Shown: positions 1 to 4,870 of the stretch, in pieces | Position numbering within the stretch: the first letter of the stretch is position 1 | How the letters are laid out: each line of letters begins with the position of its first letter | From: an uncultured Bdellovibrionales bacterium | GTDB taxonomy: Bacteria; Bdellovibrionota; Bdellovibrionia; Bdellovibrionales; UBA1609 | Length of the DNA stretch: 5,188 nt | Reading direction: 5' to 3' | Assembly (NCBI GenBank): GCA_937980625.1 | Contig: CALJPJ010000261.1 | Coordinates: forward strand, 1-5,188 | The notes under the pieces: generated by a model | What the model was told of the DNA's origin: nothing | The model's database searches: none | Seen by the model: only the letters and a program-made list of their open reading frames with translations | Program-made: the position numbers and the translations under genes

Positions 1-264
1 GAAAAATTATGTAACATTGATGAGTTAGAAATTACTCAACAAGTTCAAGCCAATTCAGTATTTGTTAAATTACCACAAGCTTGGGTCAAGCCATTGCGTG
101 AGAAATTCTTTTTTTACATTTGGGATGAATCAACTTTTGAAGCTCGACTGATGCTCTCTTTTGACTCTACAAAAGAACATATTGATCAATTCATTGATCA
201 CCTTAACCAGGTTAAAACCCGTTTAACAGTAACTAAAGACTGCGACAACCAAAGGAGAGTATAA
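1..264 (+). CDS. ltaE: Low-specificity L-threonine aldolase, C-terminal part
   Basis: Open from the first base (frame 1) to TAA at 262-264, giving the last 87 residues; the start and the PLP-lysine region lie outside the window. Family members are PLP enzymes (fold type I) that cleave threonine or allo-threonine to glycine and acetaldehyde in the cytoplasm. Identification rests on the C-terminal domain pattern: QANSVFVKLPQAW, then a reduced FFFYIWDE strand, then EARLMLSFDSTKEHIDQFI, which resembles the ANAVFV...RFY...ARLM.SWDT..EDV pattern of Pseudomonas-type and alphaproteobacterial threonine aldolases as I remember them. It is the first visible gene of an operon: the next ATG follows its stop with no gap, and that gene's ribosome binding site lies inside this reading frame. 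A related beta-eliminating lyase with another substrate cannot be excluded from the C-terminus alone. Confidence 0.75.
   Translation, partial: EKLCNIDELEITQQVQANSVFVKLPQAWVKPLREKFFFYIWDESTFEARLMLSFDSTKEHIDQFIDHLNQVKTRLTVTKDCDNQRRV
251..257 (+). promoter_or_regulatory. Ribosome binding site for the VOC gene
   Basis: AAAGGAG lies 7 nt before the ATG at 265 and inside the last codons of the upstream aldolase gene. With the TAA|ATG junction at 262-267 this fixes the start of the VOC gene and suggests translational coupling between the two. Confidence 0.75.
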
Positions 265-642
265 ATGTTAGATGCTATAGGATTAGTTAGCTCAAATATT
301 AGTGATAGTATCGCTTTTTATAAACACCTTGGTGTTAACTTTAAACAATTTGAAGATTCGGAGCACTATGAATCTCAATTAGCTAGTGGACTACGTATAA
401 TGTTAGATTCTGAAGAGTTAATGAAAGACATCATCCCAGGCTATAAAAAGCCTGACGGCTCTAAAATGACTCTCTGTTTTAAAAAAAATAATGCTGATGA
501 GGTAAACCAGCTCACTAATGACCTTAATTCAGCAGGTTATAACATAATTAAAGAACCTTGGGATGCCTATTGGGGACAAAGATATGCTTGTGTACTAGAC
601 CCAGATGGCAATCAAATTGATATTTTTTCCCCATTAAATTAA
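265..642 (+). CDS. VOC-family (glyoxalase/bleomycin-resistance fold) protein
   Basis: A 125-aa single-domain protein, the usual length for a small VOC protein. It shows the two beta-alpha-beta-beta-beta halves: LDAIGLVSSNISDSIAFYKHLG (residues 2-23, beta strand then the SIAFY helix), and a second half ending in EPWDAYWGQRYACVLDP (97-113) and DPDGNQIDIFSP (112-123), the hallmark family ending. Metal-dependent members usually have His or Gln in the first strand and Glu after DPDGN. Here those places hold Ala4 and Asp119, so I infer it may not be a classical metal-dependent lyase; substrate unknown. The 'PWDA.WGQR' block is, from memory, common in small proteobacterial VOC proteins of unassigned function. 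It is cytoplasmic, with no signal peptide. It sits between the aldolase (0-nt gap) and the tryptophan dioxygenase (14-nt gap), so it is probably co-transcribed with both. Confidence 0.85.
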   Translation: MLDAIGLVSSNISDSIAFYKHLGVNFKQFEDSEHYESQLASGLRIMLDSEELMKDIIPGYKKPDGSKMTLCFKKNNADEVNQLTNDLNSAGYNIIKEPWDAYWGQRYACVLDPDGNQIDIFSPLN

Positions 643-656
643 AGGACACATAAATA

Positions 657-1739
657 ATGAAATACCCTCCAGTTGATTATTCAGGATACCTTGGCTTAGA
701 TAAACTACTAAATTCACAAAAACCTAAAAGTGATGAATATAAAAAGCCAGCTCATGACGAAATGTTATTTATTGTTACTCACCAAGCTTATGAGCTCTGG
801 TTTAAACAAATCATCCATGAACTTGACTCTGTTTTAAATTTATTTGCAAAAGATTTTATTGAAGAACGAAATATGGGGGTTGTCGTTTCAAGACTAGACC
901 GCATTATGGAGATTTTTAAATTAATCCAAATGCAAATTCCAGTTTTAGAAACCATGACACCCTTAGATTTTTTAGACTTCAGAGATATGCTGTACCCTGC
1001 CAGTGGCTTTCAAAGCTATCAATTTCGACTCATCGAAAATAAATTAGGCCTTAGCTCACAGCACCGTCTCACATATAACAATGCTCCCTACTCTGAAGTT
1101 TTTGTAAATAATGAAAAAAAACAAATTGATCAAAGTGAAAAACAATCCAATTTATTTACATCAGTCGATAACTGGTTGAAAAGAACTCCTTTTTTAAAAA
1201 AAGATGGGTTTGATTTTTGGGCTAATTATAAAACTTCTGTTACAAAAATGTTAAACAATGAAAAAGATCTTACAGATAGAAACACTTTGATCTCGGATGA
1301 AATTAAAGAAAAACAACGTCAACAAATTAATAAAACTGAAGAGATCTTTAAAGCCCTGTTTGACAAAGATCAATATAATGAGCTAGTAAAAAATGGTAAA
1401 TGGCGACTATCTTATGAGTCTGTTCACGCTGCTCTTTTAATTCAAATGTATAGGTACGAGCCAATTTTTCAACTCCCTTTTCGTTTAATTACTCGACTTA
1501 TTGATATCGATGAAACCTTAACTGAGTGGCGCTACAAACACGCTCTAATGGCCAAAAGAATGCTTGGCACGAAAGTGGGCACTGGTGGTTCATCCGGCGC
1601 AGAGTATTTAAAAAAATCCACTGAAAAACATAAAATTTTTAGTGATTTTTTTCAGTTAACAACTTTTTTTATACCGCGATCAGAGCTCCCTATACTACCA
1701 AAGTCATTGACTGAAAAAATGCAGTTTAAATACAATTAA
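657..1739 (+). CDS. kynA: Tryptophan 2,3-dioxygenase (heme enzyme)
   Basis: A 360-aa protein that oxidatively opens the indole ring of L-tryptophan to N-formylkynurenine, the first step of the kynurenine pathway. The family core is clear: MLFIVTHQAYELWFKQ (36-51), DFRDMLYPASGFQSYQFR (107-124), WRYKHALMAKRMLG (291-304) and GTGGSSG (308-314). By alignment from memory to human TDO (His76, Arg144, His328, Thr342), His42 is the distal substrate-side histidine, Arg109 binds the tryptophan carboxylate, His295 is the proximal heme ligand and Thr309 binds the ammonium group. All are present. It is longer than the roughly 280-residue enzymes of Xanthomonas or Cupriavidus and, like animal TDO, keeps an extended central helical section (about 135-240). 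AAAGGA at 641-646, overlapping the VOC stop, lies 10 nt before the ATG. Last gene of the visible operon; it converges on the minus-strand gene ending at 1765. Confidence 0.97.
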   Translation: MKYPPVDYSGYLGLDKLLNSQKPKSDEYKKPAHDEMLFIVTHQAYELWFKQIIHELDSVLNLFAKDFIEERNMGVVVSRLDRIMEIFKLIQMQIPVLETMTPLDFLDFRDMLYPASGFQSYQFRLIENKLGLSSQHRLTYNNAPYSEVFVNNEKKQIDQSEKQSNLFTSVDNWLKRTPFLKKDGFDFWANYKTSVTKMLNNEKDLTDRNTLISDEIKEKQRQQINKTEEIFKALFDKDQYNELVKNGKWRLSYESVHAALLIQMYRYEPIFQLPFRLITRLIDIDETLTEWRYKHALMAKRMLGTKVGTGGSSGAEYLKKSTEKHKIFSDFFQLTTFFIPRSELPILPKSLTEKMQFKYN

Positions 1740-1748
1740 TTTAATTGT
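1732..1748. repeat. AT-rich palindrome at the end of the dioxygenase gene
   Basis: ACAATTAA (1732-1739) and its reverse complement TTAATTGT (1741-1748) flank one T and include the dioxygenase stop codon. It lies in the 25-bp gap between convergent genes, so it could slow transcription from both sides. No T-tract follows on either strand and the stem has only two G-C pairs, so I do not call it an intrinsic terminator. Confidence 0.3.
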
Positions 1749-1764
1749 CATTATTAGCTAAATT

Positions 1765-2139
1765 TTATTTGTCTGGCTTAGGCTTTAGTGAGTATCTATT
1801 CTTTAATTGGTCTAAACGCTTTGAACTAATTTTTTCTCTTTGAAAAATTAAACCTAAATACTTGTCTTTAACGGTAAAATTAGTCACAGAACTAAACTTT
1901 CTTTGAATCAAGTTTACTTTATTCAACACCTCTTTCCGGTGTTTACTAACGTCTTTAAAATCTTCTGAAATTTCATCTGGTAACTGGCTTGACTTTATTT
2001 TAAACACGTCGGTAAGTAAGCCCGTTTGATTTGTTTTTATGTTTTTTTTGTCATTTACTTTACCTATAACAGCCTGATTTCCTGCGATGTAAGAAAAATA
2101 ACCAACTAATAATGCTAAATTTAAAACTACAAACTTCAA
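1765..2139 (-). CDS. Unrecognised small membrane-anchored or exported protein, TTG start
   Basis: A 124-aa protein I do not recognise. Residues 4-19 (VVLNLALLVGYFSYIA) form one hydrophobic segment after Met-Lys, so it is either a signal peptide (possible cleavage near IAG, residues 18-20) or an N-terminal anchor. The rest is hydrophilic and lysine-rich (DKKNIK, SKHRKE, SSKRLDQLKNR, KPKPDK) with no cysteine and probably mainly helical from about residue 55 on. The start codon is TTG (2137-2139). It is chosen because AAGGTGGG (2145-2152 on this strand) ends 5 nt before it, no in-frame ATG lies upstream before a stop, and the hydrophobic segment begins right after it. A promoter lies just upstream. 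It follows the 260-aa exported-protein gene on the same strand after 139 bp. No function can be assigned; it may be specific to the lineage. The codon pattern looks coding, but I have no homology support. Confidence 0.6.
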   Translation of the reverse strand: MKFVVLNLALLVGYFSYIAGNQAVIGKVNDKKNIKTNQTGLLTDVFKIKSSQLPDEISEDFKDVSKHRKEVLNKVNLIQRKFSSVTNFTVKDKYLGLIFQREKISSKRLDQLKNRYSLKPKPDK

Positions 2140-2162
2140 GCAGACCCACCTTATAAAGGATT

Positions 2163-2191
2163 ATTATAATTGATAAGTCTATAGCTTTAAA
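2163..2191 (-). promoter_or_regulatory. Predicted sigma-70 type promoter of the 124-aa gene
   Basis: On the minus strand, TTTAAA (2186-2191; 4 of 6 matches to TTGACA) is followed after exactly 17 bp by a perfect TATAAT (2163-2168). Transcription would start near 2156, leaving a leader of about 17 nt that just contains the AAGGTGGG ribosome site. Hexamers like these are frequent in AT-rich DNA; the spacing and the fit to the gene start are what support the call. Confidence 0.45.
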
Positions 2192-2241
2192 GTTTTGAGG
2201 TCACTTCGTGCTAAAATAAGACAAAATAAATAAGTTAAATA

Positions 2242-2264
2242 TTAGTATTAGTTGTAAATACTAA
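2242..2264. repeat. Inverted repeat downstream of the 260-aa gene
   Basis: TTAGTATT (2242-2249) and AATACTAA (2257-2264) are perfect 8-bp arms around a 7-nt loop, 14 bp beyond the stop of the minus-strand gene at 2279. The position fits a transcription end or an mRNA-stabilising hairpin. Each arm has only one G-C pair and no T-run follows the stem on the minus strand (the T-run is on the wrong side), so an intrinsic terminator is doubtful. Confidence 0.3.
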
Positions 2265-2278
2265 AAACATTTAAACCA

Positions 2279-3061
2279 TTATTCCACTTCAATGTTATGC
2301 AAGCTAGAAATTTTTTGATCTCTTATGTGACACTGCTTTTCGTTACCGTTAGGTTCATATTTATAAGAAATTTTATGTTTCCTCGTAATCGCCCCTTCTT
2401 GAGCACTTACTATAAAATCTACGATCACAACAGGTGTCTTAATTACTTCAGGTACTTCTGTAGAGCTGTCAAAAAGAACCTCAGATATTACTTCAGCAGA
2501 CATTAAAAGAGTTCTTTCATTAATTTTTACACCATTAATGTCTACTTTATCAAAATTTTGACAATAAATTTTCATTAATGAACCTTTTTCTGCAATTTTA
2601 CATTCACCACTTGCAAATGTAACTGCAAAAGATCCAAAATCAAATGGGATATAAGCTGAATTTTCAATAGGTGGAAATAGTAATTCAAAAAACTCAACCT
2701 TTTTAGACAGTCTCTCCAATTCAGAACTAAAAACATTTCCACTTTCAAGGGGGAGAGCAACACCAATTTTTCTAGTGTCTTGTGGAGCTTTGCCCTCCAT
2801 ATTATTCTCTCTCCATGCCTTCCATCTTTTTTTACTCTCTTCTAACTCACTAACACTTTGTTTTTTGTAATATACTGGATTCGAAATATAAGCGGAATAA
2901 CTGCCGTTGCTATTTTCTGATATACTGTGAGTTAAACTTCCATCAACTTCAACACAAGATAATAGATTTGAACTTTCATTTACCGAGGTCGTATCTGAGG
3001 CCTTAGCAAAAAAGCAAAATAAATTAATTATAAAAATTAAATATAAAAATGATCTTAACAT
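2279..3061 (-). CDS. Unrecognised secreted or periplasmic protein with four cysteines
   Basis: A 260-aa protein I do not recognise. It begins with a clear Sec signal peptide: Met-Leu-Arg, a hydrophobic core (FLYLIFIINLFCFF, 5-18), then AKA followed by Ser-Asp, with likely cleavage after Ala21. The mature part has cysteines at 36, 154, 167 and 244, enough for two disulfides, as expected outside the cytoplasm. It includes a charged stretch rich in Glu, Lys and Trp (SELEESKKRWKAWREN, 71-86) and strand-like segments in the second half (FGSFAVTFASGECKI, 142-156; PVVIVDFIVSA, 210-220). There is no lipobox and no second membrane segment. AAGGGG (3068-3073, minus strand) lies 6 nt before the ATG. It is divergent from the DUF1566-type gene at 3400, with which it shares a 10-bp upstream motif. 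It is very AT-rich: 11 G or C in the 60 bases 2521-2580. A periplasmic or surface role is inferred only from the signal peptide and cysteines. Confidence 0.75.
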   Translation of the reverse strand: MLRSFLYLIFIINLFCFFAKASDTTSVNESSNLLSCVEVDGSLTHSISENSNGSYSAYISNPVYYKKQSVSELEESKKRWKAWRENNMEGKAPQDTRKIGVALPLESGNVFSSELERLSKKVEFFELLFPPIENSAYIPFDFGSFAVTFASGECKIAEKGSLMKIYCQNFDKVDINGVKINERTLLMSAEVISEVLFDSSTEVPEVIKTPVVIVDFIVSAQEGAITRKHKISYKYEPNGNEKQCHIRDQKISSLHNIEVE

Positions 3062-3098
3062 AGCAAGCCCCTTATAAATTAAAGTTAATTTTGAACAA

Positions 3099-3104
3099 AG
3101 TATA
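3099..3104 (-). promoter_or_regulatory. Candidate -10 box of the 260-aa gene
   Basis: TATACT on the minus strand (5 of 6 matches to TATAAT) would start transcription near 3092, giving a leader of about 30 nt with the AAGGGG ribosome site inside it. The -35 place at 17-bp spacing (3122-3127, AAATAC) is poor and overlaps the end of the shared TGTCTCAAAT motif, which could mean activator dependence or simply a wrong call. Confidence 0.3.
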
Positions 3105-3123
3105 AAGCAACTAGCATATCAGT

Positions 3124-3133
3124 ATTTGAGACA
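3124..3133 (-). promoter_or_regulatory. Shared upstream motif TGTCTCAAAT, copy 1
   Basis: Read on the minus strand, TGTCTCAAAT lies 62 bp upstream of the ATG of the 260-aa gene. The identical 10-mer occurs on the plus strand at 3321-3330, ahead of the divergent gene. Similarity continues downstream in both copies as nCnnATAT. This could be an operator, an activator site or part of the promoter. The identity is seen directly; the role is inferred. Confidence 0.35.
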
Positions 3134-3320
3134 GACCAAGACACTTTTAGATTAGCGTATATTAACACTTACTAAAACTATGAACAAGGAGTCTGTAATT
3201 AATTCAAAACCACTTTTAACTAAGAGCTTTTAGAATAATTCTTTCAAAAATATTGTTAGCCAGATTAATTAACTTCAACACATAAACCTAATAAAATTAA
3301 ATTCATAATAACCAAACTAT

Positions 3321-3330
3321 TGTCTCAAAT
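3321..3330 (+). promoter_or_regulatory. Shared upstream motif TGTCTCAAAT, copy 2
   Basis: TGTCTCAAAT lies 69 bp upstream of the ATG at 3400, identical to and facing away from copy 1 at 3124-3133. A candidate -10 (TATATT, 3355-3360) lies 24 bp after it. Together the two copies form a 10-bp inverted repeat spanning 207 bp. Confidence 0.35.
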
Positions 3331-3363
3331 TCACATATAAGTTAGCTTAAACCCTATATTGTT

Positions 3364-3393
3364 TTTACTTCACTGATTTAAATACGTTACAAT
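3364..3393 (+). promoter_or_regulatory. Candidate promoter giving a leaderless transcript for the 3400 gene
   Basis: TTTACT (3364-3369; 4 of 6 matches to TTGACA) and TACAAT (3388-3393; 5 of 6 matches to TATAAT) are 18 bp apart. Transcription would start at or within 1-2 nt of the ATG at 3400. This fits the lack of any ribosome binding site before that ATG. A rival -10 is TATATT at 3355-3360, which would give a leader of about 33 nt without a ribosome site. Confidence 0.3.
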
Positions 3394-3399
3394 TGATTT

Positions 3400-4101
3400 A
3401 TGTTTAAACAAGTTATTCTCGCTACCATGTTCTTTTTTTCATATTATGCCTTTGCTCAACACTTTCCTTTTGGCTTTTGGCGAGGCCCTAGCTGCCCTAA
3501 TATTGGAGATGTCTGTAGTGATGGGACAATATTTGCTGGAACATTTGATGGGGGCAAGTATTACATTACTCCTAGTGGTTGTAATGACTCTTCTACACCC
3601 ACTTGTGCTGGTGGTACAGATACAGTTCAGAAAAAGTTTATTGGCAACACGGGCTCCGACAGTGATATCCCAGGTGTTGAACAACTTGATAATCACGCCG
3701 ACCCAAGTTCATCTGCATACCGAGGTCATGTTACGACTCCGATAATAGCTGCTCATTCTTCAGTTAGCTCTGATAGCGCAGCAGACTTTTGCAATGATAT
3801 GGTCTTTGGCGGTCATAGTGACTGGTACTTAGGTTCTAAATCTGAAATGACACATATTTACTGCAAATCAAATGGACTCCCCCCTGACCCTGGATTCCCA
3901 CAATCAGCCGTTTCTTGCACAAGTATGGGAGGTAAAACATCTGAACTCACAGGCTTTGTAACTACTGCTGGAACAAACTATTTAACCTCAACGGGCACAA
4001 CCTCAAGTGGCCAAATATGGAGGCAAGACTTCAATAATGGGGACAATGATATTAGTCATAAAAACTTACTCAATTATGTTCGCTGTATGCGACGCAAATA
4101 A
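3400..4101 (+). CDS. Secreted cysteine-rich protein, DUF1566/Lcl C-terminal type
   Basis: A 233-aa exported protein. The signal peptide is residues 1-19 (FKQVILATMFFFSYYAFA, cleavage expected after AFA, before Gln20). The mature part begins with GDVCSDGTIFAGTFDGGKYY (36-55) and ends with the domain I recognise as DUF1566/Lcl C-terminal: AADFCNDMVFGGHSDWYLGS (127-146), SKSEMTHIYC (146-155), YLTSTGTTSSGQIW (194-207) and YVRCMRR (226-232). Proteins with this domain are usually secreted or surface-exposed and have a C-type-lectin-like or formylglycine-enzyme-like fold; ligand and activity are not known to me. Eight cysteines (32, 39, 61, 69, 131, 155, 173, 229) could form four disulfides. Three 60-base lines in the gene (from 3541, 3601 and 3781) are 42-47% G+C, against 18% and 30% in lines counted in neighbouring genes. 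This suggests separate ancestry, or simply a Gly/Ser/Thr/Asp-rich composition. No ribosome site precedes the ATG. It converges on the formamidase gene with a 27-bp gap. Confidence 0.85.
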   Translation: MFKQVILATMFFFSYYAFAQHFPFGFWRGPSCPNIGDVCSDGTIFAGTFDGGKYYITPSGCNDSSTPTCAGGTDTVQKKFIGNTGSDSDIPGVEQLDNHADPSSSAYRGHVTTPIIAAHSSVSSDSAADFCNDMVFGGHSDWYLGSKSEMTHIYCKSNGLPPDPGFPQSAVSCTSMGGKTSELTGFVTTAGTNYLTSTGTTSSGQIWRQDFNNGDNDISHKNLLNYVRCMRRK

Positions 4102-4128
4102 AGCTTTATATTCTTTAATGACTTCAAT

Positions 4129-4764
4129 TTAATTTTTTGGCAAGAGTATGGCTCGTACTGGTGAGGCATCACAATCTTTAATTTTTAATGGCAAAGCTAT
4201 AAGCTCATATAAACCACTTGGTACTTTGTTTAAAACTAAACCTTCTAATATGGCCAAATTATTTTGATAAATACAATGATGAGCCTCTAATGTTTTAGAG
4301 GTTGCAGGGTCAACTGAAGGAGTATCTATACCAAGAGTAATCACTCCTTGAGCCGACAAAGCCTTAATTAATTCCACAGAAAGCGCCATAAAATCATTAG
4401 TCCAGTGATTAGGGTTGGGAAAGCTCATTGTTTTAAACAAAACCCTCTTTTGCGTTATTTGCGACAATTCTATATCACTCAGTTTAATCAGCTTAGAATT
4501 AGCAGCTGATACGTCAACCACTTGGCAAGCACCTAAGTAATAATTTAGTGACCGCTCGGAAATACCTACACCTTCTTTATGATAATGATTACTCGCATCA
4601 GCGTGGGCCCCAATATGTACAGTCGTCTTAATTGACGACAAAGTTAAATGGTCTCCTTTTTTACAGCTCATGACTTCATCACGCTGAAATACTTGATCTC
4701 CAGGAAACACGGCTGTTTCATTACTAATAAGGGGGGATATATCAATATATTTTGAAAAGTCCAT
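4129..4764 (-). CDS. kynB: Kynurenine formamidase (KynB-type cyclase family)
   Basis: A 211-aa cytoplasmic metal hydrolase, the usual KynB length. It splits N-formylkynurenine into kynurenine and formate, the step after the dioxygenase encoded at 657. The signature HxGxHxDxxxH is at 50-60 (HIGAHADASNH). Mapping from memory onto the Pseudomonas enzyme, His50, His54, Asp56, His162 and Glu174 are the metal ligands and His60 is the catalytic histidine. All are present, including the 12-residue spacing between His162 and Glu174. DTPSVDP (147-153), SGLYELIALPLKI (183-195) and ASPVRAILL (200-208) are also family-typical. The Pro usually found in HxDxPxH is Ser58 here, a mild departure. The ribosome site is weak (AGAGAG just before the ATG). 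It is transcribed away from hisS from a 106-bp divergent region. Other cyclase-family hydrolases share the signature, but the dioxygenase nearby supports the kynurenine assignment. Confidence 0.9.
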   Translation of the reverse strand: MDFSKYIDISPLISNETAVFPGDQVFQRDEVMSCKKGDHLTLSSIKTTVHIGAHADASNHYHKEGVGISERSLNYYLGACQVVDVSAANSKLIKLSDIELSQITQKRVLFKTMSFPNPNHWTNDFMALSVELIKALSAQGVITLGIDTPSVDPATSKTLEAHHCIYQNNLAILEGLVLNKVPSGLYELIALPLKIKDCDASPVRAILLPKN

Positions 4765-4798
4765 ACTACTCTCTTTTTTTGGATAAAAACTGACTCTT

Positions 4799-4827
4799 AA
4801 AATATACTAGCCGTTTAGTTATGTCAC
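4799..4827 (-). promoter_or_regulatory. Candidate promoter of the kynurenine formamidase gene
   Basis: On the minus strand, GTGACA (4822-4827; 5 of 6 matches to TTGACA) is followed by TATATT (4801-4806) at 15 bp or by the weaker TATTTT (4799-4804) at 17 bp. Transcription would start near 4792-4794, about 28 nt before the ATG. The spacing is not ideal for the better -10, so the call is tentative. Confidence 0.35.
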
Positions 4828-4835
4828 TCCAGCCT

Positions 4836-4844
4836 TGATATACT
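4836..4844 (+). promoter_or_regulatory. Candidate extended -10 promoter of hisS
   Basis: TGATATACT is a TG-n-TATACT extended -10 element, with TATACT at 4839-4844. It predicts a start near 4851 and a leader of about 20 nt. No good -35 lies 17 bp upstream, which an extended -10 can tolerate. It is back to back with the formamidase promoter elements at 4799-4827, so the two genes may compete or be co-regulated. Confidence 0.35.
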
Positions 4845-4870
4845 CTCCCAATTCTATTACTCTTTACTTT

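Larger units (their letters stand above)
3062..3399. other. Divergent intergenic region, 338 bp
   Basis: This region separates the start of the minus-strand 260-aa gene from the plus-strand gene at 3400. It is very AT-rich. It contains the ribosome site of the minus gene (3068-3073), candidate -10 boxes for both directions, and two oppositely facing copies of TGTCTCAAAT (3124-3133 and 3321-3330). The middle (about 3135-3315) holds nothing I can name: no tRNA-like fold, no tandem repeat and no convincing small gene. Confidence 0.6.

Noticed and set aside
1..264. Kynureninase as the identity of the partial PLP enzyme
   Set aside because: Kynureninase would fit the pathway, but the C-terminal pattern (ANSVFVKLP ... 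EARLMLSFD) matches threonine aldolases, and I see no kynureninase-like ending.
2297..2506. Plus-strand open frame of 69 codons
   Set aside because: It lies wholly antisense within the 260-aa secreted-protein gene, has no ribosome site, and its translation resembles no protein family.
2575..2766. Minus-strand open frame of 63 codons
   Set aside because: It is a second frame inside the 260-aa gene on the same strand, with no ribosome site or recognisable product.
3180..3233. Possible 17-aa ORF in the divergent intergenic region
   Set aside because: There is no ribosome site before its ATG, and frames this short are expected by chance in AT-rich DNA.
3124..3330. Reading the 10-bp inverted repeat as the ends of a small mobile element
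   Set aside because: The ends are short and do not extend beyond 10 bp. The only flanking direct repeat is a 5-bp CATAT offset from the ends, and the internal sequence shows no further symmetry.
3439..3745. Open frames on both strands (3439-3696 minus, 3446-3745 plus) inside the DUF1566-type gene
   Set aside because: Both overlap a gene with a signal peptide and a recognised domain; they arise from its composition and show no family features.
4098..4109. Perfect palindrome ATAAAGCTTTAT after the secreted-protein gene
   Set aside because: It leaves no loop for a useful hairpin, no T-run follows, and short AT-rich palindromes are common at this base composition.
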